Source: Deltaproteobacteria bacterium (lineage in GTDB: Bacteria > Desulfobacterota > B13-G15 > RBG-16-54-18). Taken from it: a stretch of 37,507 nucleotides of DNA. The position numbers and the translations under genes were made by a program. The notes under the pieces are model-generated. The model was not told the origin of the DNA and ran no database searches. It saw only the letters and a program-made list of their open reading frames with translations. Shown in pieces: positions 31,824-37,507 of this stretch (within the stretch, counting starts at the first letter, position 1; every line of letters begins with the position of its first letter). The stretch covers positions 1 to 37,507 of the forward strand of contig DAOVGN010000057.1 in the NCBI GenBank assembly GCA_030672385.1, in the 5' to 3' direction.

Positions 31824-32443
31824 TAAAATTGCCTATCTGCTAGTGTTTTTTTGCTCACATCCTTAACCACCAATTTGCTTATCTCCCTCAGGGTTTCAAA
31901 AACCCCTTGCCCCTTGAGGGCACTGGCAGGGAAAGAAGGTACCTTTAGATAAGAGTTGAGATCCCTCTCCATTTCTGCGATGGTTAGCACAGGTATATTA
32001 CTCCCCTCCAAGTCCCTTTTATTGTATTGCATGATCAAGGGTAGATTGGTGACGTCTAATCCCCTCTCTTTGAGATTATAGGCCAAATTTTCCAAGCTCT
32101 CAATGTTCTTTTCCCTCTGCACCCGCATAGAATCAGCCACAAATACCATTCCATCAACCCCTCTTAAGACCAGTTTTCTCGTAGCGTCGTAATGCACCTG
32201 TCCTGGTACAGTGTAAAGTTGCACTCTGATCGCAAAATCCCTGATTCTACCTAAATTAAGGGACAAAAAATCAAAAAATAGTGTTCTATCACCCTTTGTG
32301 TCTATAGAGACCAATTGCCCCCTTATATCATTATTAGTGCTGTCATAGACAAACCTCAAATTAGTGGTCTTTCCCCCGAGACCAGGACCATAATATACGA
32401 CTTTGCAGTGGATCTCTCCTGAACTAAAATTGATGAAGGCCAT
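31823..32443 (-). CDS. mglA: MglA-like small Ras GTPase
   Basis: A 206-residue GTPase of the MglA family, near the usual length (about 195). The P-loop is GPGLGGKT (residues 20-27), the switch region contains VSIDTKGDRTLFFDFL, the G3-like segment is TVPGQVHYDATRKLVLRGVDG, and NKRD gives base specificity. The TVPG in place of the Ras DTAG is typical of MglA. In Myxococcus, MglA-GTP marks the leading pole and controls type IV pili and gliding. It follows mglB, its GTPase-activating partner, by 13 bases. Confidence 0.95.
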   Translation of the reverse strand: MAFINFSSGEIHCKVVYYGPGLGGKTTNLRFVYDSTNNDIRGQLVSIDTKGDRTLFFDFLSLNLGRIRDFAIRVQLYTVPGQVHYDATRKLVLRGVDGMVFVADSMRVQREKNIESLENLAYNLKERGLDVTNLPLIMQYNKRDLEGSNIPVLTIAEMERDLNSYLKVPSFPASALKGQGVFETLREISKLVVKDVSKKTLADRQF

Positions 32444-32456
32444 TATTTATATTGAA

Positions 32457-32870
32457 CTACTCCCCTCTATTCCTCTCTAAGATCTCCCTGAAGATATTAC
32501 GCAATTCATGTATCACTTTTTCTGTTCTCAATCTTACCAGCCCTAAGGTGGTCCGGTCATCAAATAATGTCACCATGATAAATTCTGTGCCGATCTTAGA
32601 AAAATGTACATTCTCATTTTTCCCTTTGTGGAAGAGAAGGGCAAATTCGTCTTCTCCCAGAAGTCTCGCTATCTCTGAAGTGGCACCAAAATTGGCTGCG
32701 GTTAGGGCGGAAAGGGCGATGACATCCAACGTTGAGGGGTCACCGCTGGAGGCGATCAGCTGTCCCGACCTATCGATTAATAGGGCACAATGGGCCCCAG
32801 AACTGCTTAACATCTTGTCAAGGCACCTCTCAATCTTGACAAGATCTTGATCAGAAAGGATGAGATTCAT
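32457..32870 (-). CDS. mglB: Roadblock/LC7 protein MglB
   Basis: A 137-residue single roadblock/LC7 domain: helix, the strand ALLIDRSGQLIASSGD, a central helix with AANFGATSEIARLLGEDEF, then VHFSKIGTEFIMVTLFDD. MglB homodimers stimulate GTP hydrolysis by MglA and sit at the lagging pole in Myxococcus. The ATG follows GAGGTAGGA. It lies immediately before mglA, the standard order. Confidence 0.92.
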   Translation of the reverse strand: MNLILSDQDLVKIERCLDKMLSSSGAHCALLIDRSGQLIASSGDPSTLDVIALSALTAANFGATSEIARLLGEDEFALLFHKGKNENVHFSKIGTEFIMVTLFDDRTTLGLVRLRTEKVIHELRNIFREILERNRGE

Positions 32871-32929
32871 TTCCTACCTCGTTTGCTGGTTTATGGATGT
32901 ACAATTTTAGCCCATATATTTTTGTAATC

Positions 32930-32958
32930 TCTATAGCATTTTACATGCTTTATGTAAA
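32930..32958 (-). promoter_or_regulatory. Possible promoter of mglBA
   Basis: On the minus strand TTTACA (32953-32958), 17 bases and TATAGA (32930-32935). The -35 is embedded in an inverted repeat TTTACAT-N5-ATGTAAA (32940-32958), which could be an operator. It lies 60 bases upstream of mglB. Confidence 0.4.
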
Positions 32959-32993
32959 GAAAGGATGTTCATAAATCAATCAGTGGTCAAAAA

Positions 32994-34016
32994 TCAAGGG
33001 CCGAAAATTTCCGGCATGCTCGATTTCAAGCCAAGATCTTCTATCCTCCCGCTATACTTTTCAATGGTAGATCGCAGTGTAAAGTTTATCCTTGTGTGCA
33101 ATTCATCCTTGGTGATCTTCAAGGGCGCCTTTTCCAAAGTCAGGTCTATACAATCCTTTATCCCTCGGAGAAACTCCTCCAAGGGCACCTTCCCCCAAAA
33201 TTTTATCTCTCCATTCTCATACTCAAATTCGGCTACAAATGGATCGAGGAACGGATAGTCCTCGGATTTTTCCACCTGAGCTCTTTTGAAACCCTCGCGG
33301 AAGGATCCTTTTTGTGTGGTCAGGCCATCCACCAAGCCCTCAATAATATCCATAACCTCTTGTATCACCTCTATGGCCCCTTGCAGGTCTCTGGTTTGAG
33401 CTATCTCCGTCCGTTCAGCCCCCCTCTCCAACAGGCCAGCGCGATATACATTAAAGCTTGCACCAATCTTTTGGGCGTCATCTATTACCTTGGACAATAT
33501 CTCCTTGCCATACATCGTTTTATTTCCTGCACCAGACATGGCAACCTCTAAAATCTCTCCTTCTTGTAAAAAAACAACCCCCTTGCCTTTGTCGCCAGTT
33601 AAAACTATATCGATGTATCCTGAATGTTTTTCCTTGCTCAGCTTTTCTACTAATTTATCCAAGCTGGTGAACTCCGTGGACAAATTTTTGTATATTGCTT
33701 CTTCCGTAGATGTGCTGGCCAAAATGGTCACCATCTCTGGGGCCAATCTATGGACATTGATCCTTCCATCCTTTTGCTTGGACATGAGGATGATATTCTC
33801 TACTGCATCTTCCCCTACCCTTCTCGTACCTTGCGTCTCTTCGATAGCATTCACTATCTCTCCAGCCTCCAAAAACAGGACCCCTTCATGATCCCAAGAG
33901 GAGAGTTGCACGTAACCGTCGAAGTCATCCTCTTTTAACGATTGGAGAAAACTGTTGAGATCGACAAAAGAGGTCCTCAGATTGTCATAAACCGCTTCTC
34001 CTTTTGGTAAGATCAT
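32994..34016 (-). CDS. Double-PATAN (DUF4388-like) protein
   Basis: A 340-residue cytoplasmic protein with two similar N-terminal units at about residues 10-105 and 115-205. Both end in the PATAN pattern: YVQLSSWDHEGVLFLEAGEI in the first and YIDIVLTGDKGKGVVFLQEG in the second. The remaining ~130 residues are helical with a negatively charged FEYENGEIKFWG segment and no recognised domain. PATAN domains are found in bacterial motility and two-component regulators and often bind partner proteins. The ATG follows AGGAGG. It lies between the REC-PATAN-roadblock regulator and mglB, suggesting a role in the same switch. Confidence 0.65.
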   Translation of the reverse strand: MILPKGEAVYDNLRTSFVDLNSFLQSLKEDDFDGYVQLSSWDHEGVLFLEAGEIVNAIEETQGTRRVGEDAVENIILMSKQKDGRINVHRLAPEMVTILASTSTEEAIYKNLSTEFTSLDKLVEKLSKEKHSGYIDIVLTGDKGKGVVFLQEGEILEVAMSGAGNKTMYGKEILSKVIDDAQKIGASFNVYRAGLLERGAERTEIAQTRDLQGAIEVIQEVMDIIEGLVDGLTTQKGSFREGFKRAQVEKSEDYPFLDPFVAEFEYENGEIKFWGKVPLEEFLRGIKDCIDLTLEKAPLKITKDELHTRINFTLRSTIEKYSGRIEDLGLKSSMPEIFGP

Positions 34017-34047
34017 ATGTAAAACCTCCTCTTTCTTTATTAGGACA

Positions 34048-35172
34048 TTAAACTTGGAACTTGGTTGGTTTCTGCTCTAAGATATTTCTGGCCCTAGAAT
34101 AAAACTCATCAGCGGTGGTATTATTCAACAGTGTGACCATCAGAAAGAGGTAATTGTACCTCATGATGATAGATTGATTATTTTTGTGCCCGAGATTTAT
34201 CCTCAATAGTTGATGGTTCCCCACGGATTTTTCCAACCTGGCAGCCATGGTGGACAATAGCGAGGGGATTAAGGCGTCCTTTTCGTTAAAATCTTGATCA
34301 TTGATGGTCAATACCCTTCCTTTTTCGTTGACCCACATCCCCTTTTCATAGCCGTTAATACTGGCCAACATCTTCAACAATCGTTCCAGCAATTCTTTCG
34401 TTTCGATCTTTTTGTCGAGATCCTCAAATGCCTTCTCTACCTCCTGCAGTAAGACCGAGCTATCTCTGTCTTCTGTGACAGTGCTTTCATCCCTTCTTCT
34501 CATACCCTCCAACAGGAGGTGTTCCCAACGGTCCGTTATAGTCTCTTTGGGGATTGGAACTCCCATCTGAGAGATGAACCTCCCATCTTTCCAGCTCAGC
34601 ATGGTGTACAGGGCTTCTTCTCCCTCCAGGTCCCCTATTTTCGCATGAACGATCTCGCCGTTCCTGAAATAGATCATACCCTCTTCATCACCCCTGGAGA
34701 CGGCGATTGACATGCTAAACCTGCCCAAACATCCCATCTGGATGACATCAACGAGTTGCAGGTCGAGGACTTGACCTACAAAACCACCCCTCTCCTCCTC
34801 AAGGGCCTTAAGGATAATGTTCCTGATATCAGATATCTCAAAAGGTTTCTCGATGTAATGGTATGAACCTCTCTTGGTAGCCTCTTCTTGGACTTCCGGT
34901 GATCCGTAGGCCGTCATGATGATTACCTTGGTCCACGGATACTCTTCCCTTATCTTTGACAGTAAATCGAGTCCATTGATGTCTGGCATCCTTATGTCTG
35001 TTACCACCACATCGATACGAGATTTTTGTAGGGTCTGAAGGGCCTCTGTTCCTGTATTGGTGCTGATGAGCTCATATTTATCTCTATCTTTGGCCAAGGT
35101 TTTGGTCATACTCCAAGTCAGGGTCTCTTCATCGTCCACTACGAGGACCTTCCTTGTCTCTTTTTCTGCCAT
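34048..35172 (-). CDS. Response regulator with PATAN and roadblock-like domains
   Basis: A 374-residue regulator. The receiver (residues 5-125) has VVDDEE and the phospho-acceptor Asp59 in TDIRMPD. A classic PATAN/DUF4388 domain follows at about 130-225, from GGFVGQVLDLQLVDVIQMG through GMIYFRNGEIVHAKIGDLEG to LSWKDGRF. The C-terminal 110 residues look like a roadblock/LC7 domain (GYEKGMWVNEKGRVLTINDQ, then the FLMVTLLNNTT strand). I start at the ATG at 35172, with GAGGT upstream, instead of a TTG at 35244. No DNA-binding domain exists, so output must be by protein contact. A roadblock next to mglB and mglA suggests it competes or joins in control of MglA. Confidence 0.75.
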   Translation of the reverse strand: MAEKETRKVLVVDDEETLTWSMTKTLAKDRDKYELISTNTGTEALQTLQKSRIDVVVTDIRMPDINGLDLLSKIREEYPWTKVIIMTAYGSPEVQEEATKRGSYHYIEKPFEISDIRNIILKALEEERGGFVGQVLDLQLVDVIQMGCLGRFSMSIAVSRGDEEGMIYFRNGEIVHAKIGDLEGEEALYTMLSWKDGRFISQMGVPIPKETITDRWEHLLLEGMRRRDESTVTEDRDSSVLLQEVEKAFEDLDKKIETKELLERLLKMLASINGYEKGMWVNEKGRVLTINDQDFNEKDALIPSLLSTMAARLEKSVGNHQLLRINLGHKNNQSIIMRYNYLFLMVTLLNNTTADEFYSRARNILEQKPTKFQV

Positions 35173-35318
35173 TTCTTGTACCTCAGGAATCAAGGTTTTG
35201 CTTTTTCCTTCATTGAAAGGAAAAGAGTGTGTGACAGCAGCCAACGACTAATGAGTTTGCCAAATATTAAATCTCCCATTTTCCTTGTGCTAACCTTTGG
35301 ATAACTCGCCTTAAAAGG

Positions 35319-36188
35319 TCACCATCCCTTGACCTTTTTCTGATACTGCTCCAGGTAATTGGCCGGCACTGGAACAAAACGCCTTATATTGTTGGTCCTC
35401 AAGACTGGGTGGCCAACGGGAATATTCAACAGGGCTTCCTGAACCATCTTTTTTGCCTTTGCTGGCAATTTTTTATTTGCGCTGAAGACCCAGTTGGGGG
35501 TTCCCTCGGTATGGGCGATGATCTGTATATCCTTCGTTTCTCCTGGGGATAGTAAGCCCTTGCTCTCTATCCTCCCCAAGGTCTCTCCAGAAATAAAGCC
35601 TGCGTCAGCCTTTTTTTGTATCACATCGAAGACGACGCTCTCCGCTTTGTTCTCCTTCGCTTCAACAATAGTGAAGTCGACATATATAACCAGTCCTCTT
35701 TCTGCCAAGAAGATTCTTTGGGCGATGAATCCCCCCGCACTGTGCAGTGAGACGACGCTTATTTTCTTTCCCTTCAGGTCCTCTATTTTTTTTATTCCGC
35801 TGTCCTTCCTGGTGATAATTATCCCTCTGGACTCAACCCCCCCCTCTTTCCCTTTCTCGGTCAACGTAAGGGGGGAACTGGCCTCCCATACCTCAATAAA
35901 GACATAGGGATTTTGATATGAGAAGTCCACCTCCCCTCTTTTTACCATTTCAATATGTTGCTCAAAGGAACGTGGGATGACGAGCTCGAACCGAACACCC
36001 AAGGTATCCTCTAAATAAGTCATCAAGGGGTTTAGCCTCTGCCACATCTCAATGCGTAGATATTCAGGGACGACGGCAATCTTATAAGTTTCTTCTGCCA
36101 GCAGGGGCTGTTGAAAAACGACATGGGAAAATATCGAAAATATGAAAATTACAAGAACAATAAGGAGCCTTTTCCTCTCCTTAGTCAC
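35319..36188 (-). CDS. PhnD-like periplasmic phosphate/phosphonate-type binding protein
   Basis: A 289-residue exported protein. The signal peptide (LLIVLVIFIFSIFSHVVF) is followed by a type 2 periplasmic binding fold of the PhnD family: YKIAVVPEYLRIEMWQRL, VDFSYQNPYVFIEVWE, the IEDLKGKKISVVSLHSAGG hinge and ADAGFISGETLG. The start is a GTG with GGGAG located in the end of the preceding gene, five bases away. No ABC permease or ATPase is adjacent. Instead it directly follows a Cache-HAMP receptor gene, so it probably feeds a sensor and not a transporter (inference). The ligand is unknown. Confidence 0.85.
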   Translation of the reverse strand: MTKERKRLLIVLVIFIFSIFSHVVFQQPLLAEETYKIAVVPEYLRIEMWQRLNPLMTYLEDTLGVRFELVIPRSFEQHIEMVKRGEVDFSYQNPYVFIEVWEASSPLTLTEKGKEGGVESRGIIITRKDSGIKKIEDLKGKKISVVSLHSAGGFIAQRIFLAERGLVIYVDFTIVEAKENKAESVVFDVIQKKADAGFISGETLGRIESKGLLSPGETKDIQIIAHTEGTPNWVFSANKKLPAKAKKMVQEALLNIPVGHPVLRTNNIRRFVPVPANYLEQYQKKVKGW

Positions 36189-36193
36189 TGAAC

Positions 36194-37063
36194 TTATCTC
36201 CCTCTCAACCTCTCGATGGCGGCTTTGAGGCTTATCTGCATCCTCCGTAATGCCTCAGCCAACACCCTAATTTCGTCCTTCGTCTTCACCTCTATACTCG
36301 CCCCCAGATCCCCAACGCTTATCCGATCGGCTACCTTGGCCAAATGTAGAAGGGGCTTCGTAATCCGCCGTGAGAAAGAGATCGCCGCGATTAACGCCAC
36401 AAGCAGCGCAACGACGCCCACGATACCGATAGCTACCATTTGTCTTTGAGCTCCCTTCTTAAATGTTTCACTTAACCTCACGACAGGAGAACGAAATTCA
36501 TCTATATAAGTTGTGGCCGCAATGCCGTATCCGCTTCCCTCTACAGGGACACATACCATAAACTTGTCCCTTATCTTGCCATCAGGATCCTCCCATTTAT
36601 AATAACCCTTCGTAAAAGTACCCTCCAGATGGGGCTCTAGTATCCGCCAAAACTCAGGAAGCTTGGTGGCCAATTTGTGCAAATCCAGGTCCTCCACCTT
36701 GGGATTGATGTGAAAGCGGTTTATCCCTGTCTTCAGCTCATGAAGAGCCGTATAACCTGTCTGCCCTACCGGCTGTACTGCCAATTCCCTAAACTCGGGG
36801 TCCTCCCGCAGATCCTCCAAGGTGTAGTCGAGATGGGCCTCTAGATAAGCTGACACTTCCTCGGCCGCATCCTTGCCCACATCTTCTATGATCTGCTCTC
36901 CTACCTTTCCTAATACCTCATCTCCCTTTTGGGTGATCACCTCACTCATATCTTTTATTTCAGACAAAGAGACATACCCGACTATCCCCAAGGGGATAAC
37001 GGTGGCAATAATGGCCAAAATGGTCAATTTACCTAAGATCCCGAATCCGCCCATCTCTCTCAT
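36194..37063 (-). CDS. Cache-like/HAMP membrane receptor lacking an output domain
   Basis: A 289-residue inner-membrane protein. A first helix at residues 10-31 (LTILAIIATVIPLGIVGYV), a periplasmic domain at about 32-205 of the Cache type (FMVCVPVEGSGYGIAATTYID is its characteristic strand pair), a second helix at about 210-231, then a HAMP linker (RRITKPLLHLAKVADRISVG, VKTKDEIRVLAEALRRM). The protein ends 20 residues after the HAMP, with a natural stop and a ribosome binding site AAAAGGGGG before the start, so it is not an obvious frameshift. Without kinase or methyl-accepting part, it must signal by dimerising with another protein. A near-identical copy precedes it. Confidence 0.8.
   Translation of the reverse strand: MREMGGFGILGKLTILAIIATVIPLGIVGYVSLSEIKDMSEVITQKGDEVLGKVGEQIIEDVGKDAAEEVSAYLEAHLDYTLEDLREDPEFRELAVQPVGQTGYTALHELKTGINRFHINPKVEDLDLHKLATKLPEFWRILEPHLEGTFTKGYYKWEDPDGKIRDKFMVCVPVEGSGYGIAATTYIDEFRSPVVRLSETFKKGAQRQMVAIGIVGVVALLVALIAAISFSRRITKPLLHLAKVADRISVGDLGASIEVKTKDEIRVLAEALRRMQISLKAAIERLRGR
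36498..36614. repeat. 117-bp exact repeat, copy 1 (in the first complete receptor gene)
   Basis: Identical base for base to 37391-37507, at a constant offset of 893. It encodes the end of the Cache-like domain. A second shared block, 36209-36376 and 37102-37269, has about 13 differences in 168 bases. The intervening transmembrane part is strongly diverged yet equal in length. Confidence 0.9.
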
Positions 37064-37083
37064 TCCCCCTTTTCTCTGATCTT

Positions 37084-37507
37084 TTAAGGTCTCCTCCTGA
37101 GCCTCTCGATGGCGGCTTTGAGGCTTGTCTGCATCCTCCGTACGGCCTCAGCCAACACTCCAATCTCATCCTTCGTCTTCACCTCTATACTTGCCCCCAG
37201 GTCCCCAACGCTTATCCGATCGGCCACCTTGGCTAGATGCAGAAGGGGCTTCGTAATCCGCCGTGAGAAAAATAAGCTGAGTCCCACAGCGAAAGGAACT
37301 GTGAAGATCAAGGTGATAAAAAATATCTTTACGGCCTTAATTTTAACAGAGTCAATATATCTGTAAATCCTGTCCCGGGGCAGGAGAAACTCATCTATAT
37401 AAGTTGTGGCCGCAATGCCGTATCCGCTTCCCTCTACAGGGACACATACCATAAACTTGTCCCTTATCTTGCCATCAGGATCCTCCCATTTATAATAACC
37501 CTTCGTA
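37084..37507 (-). CDS. Tandem paralogue of the Cache/HAMP receptor (cut by window edge)
   Basis: The last 140 residues of a paralogue of the next gene, open to the right edge of the window. It encodes the end of the Cache-like domain, a second transmembrane helix (IFFITLIFTVPFAVGLSLF) and a HAMP linker, then stops after LKAAIERLRRRP, like the downstream copy. The periplasmic end is identical to that of the downstream copy at the DNA level, whereas the helix region is unrelated in sequence. It lies 20 bases upstream of that copy, and its start is beyond the window. Confidence 0.8.
   Translation of the reverse strand, partial: TKGYYKWEDPDGKIRDKFMVCVPVEGSGYGIAATTYIDEFLLPRDRIYRYIDSVKIKAVKIFFITLIFTVPFAVGLSLFFSRRITKPLLHLAKVADRISVGDLGASIEVKTKDEIGVLAEAVRRMQTSLKAAIERLRRRP
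37391..37507. repeat. 117-bp exact repeat, copy 2 (continues past window edge)
   Basis: Same sequence as 36498-36614, with no mismatch up to the last base of the window, so the identical block is probably longer than seen here. Confidence 0.9.

Noticed and set aside
35173-35244. TTG at 35244 as start of the REC-PATAN-roadblock gene
   Set aside because: No ribosome binding site and a non-receiver-like extension; the ATG at 35172 with GAGGT is preferred.

Overview
The window looks like a chromosomal piece of a strictly anaerobic, Gram-negative bacterium of the former Deltaproteobacteria (Desulfobacterota/Syntrophales-like). The reasons are the BamA/Had pair of anaerobic benzoyl-CoA degradation, a complete pilMNOPQ type IV pilus set, an MglA/MglB polarity GTPase module and PATAN (DUF4388) signalling proteins. 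The lineage is inferred from gene content only; no rRNA or tRNA gene was seen.

Layout. (1) 1-1000 is AT-rich accessory DNA: the tail of an unknown gene, a frame-broken toxin remnant, an intact YgiT-type zinc-finger antitoxin, a nested palindrome and a possible transposase scrap. (2) 1075-5392 holds a large UPF0182 membrane protein (minus strand), a small alanine-zipper lipoprotein built on 21-bp repeats, and a GNAT acetyltransferase, the last two each behind a good sigma-70-like promoter. (3) 5479-9945 is a five-gene minus-strand operon: acyl-CoA dehydrogenase, stand-alone biotinyl carrier, short-chain dehydrogenase, 6-hydroxycyclohexenecarbonyl-CoA dehydrogenase and the ring-opening hydrolase BamA. 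It is read from a TTGACA-N17-TATAAA promoter; a perfect 14-bp palindrome and a run of 13 G lie upstream. (4) 10282-13498 runs rightward: ruvX, mltG, a radical SAM protein and a PilZ-like protein. A 587-bp gap and a minus-strand phosphodiesterase follow. (5) 14831-21255 is a tightly overlapped rightward cluster: mobA, a TPR protein, rimI, pyrK, pyrD and recJ. (6) 21252-37507 is entirely leftward. In transcription order it holds two tandem Cache-HAMP receptors without an output domain (the first cut by the window edge), a PhnD-like binding protein, a REC-PATAN-roadblock regulator, a double-PATAN protein, mglB, mglA, a coiled-coil/CheW-like protein, a soluble histidine kinase, a sigma-54 activator, pilM, pilN, pilO, pilP, pilQ and an AMIN-type amidase.

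How the parts fit. Region 3 carries out the late steps of benzoyl-CoA degradation: beta-oxidation-like oxidation of the alicyclic hydroxyacyl-CoA, hydrolytic ring opening, then probably handling of the dicarboxyl-CoA products. The biotinyl carrier suggests a biotin-dependent (de)carboxylase encoded elsewhere. Region 6 reads as one sensory and cell-polarity block joined to type IV pilus assembly: periplasmic sensing (binding protein plus Cache-HAMP proteins), cytoplasmic relay (REC, PATAN, roadblock, CheW-like and two-component proteins), a Ras-like polarity switch (MglA with MglB), then the pilus alignment complex and secretin. This block is the best candidate for an undescribed system, chiefly the output-less tandem receptors and the REC-PATAN-roadblock and coiled-coil/CheW-like proteins. 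All functions come from motif recognition by eye; no database search was possible.
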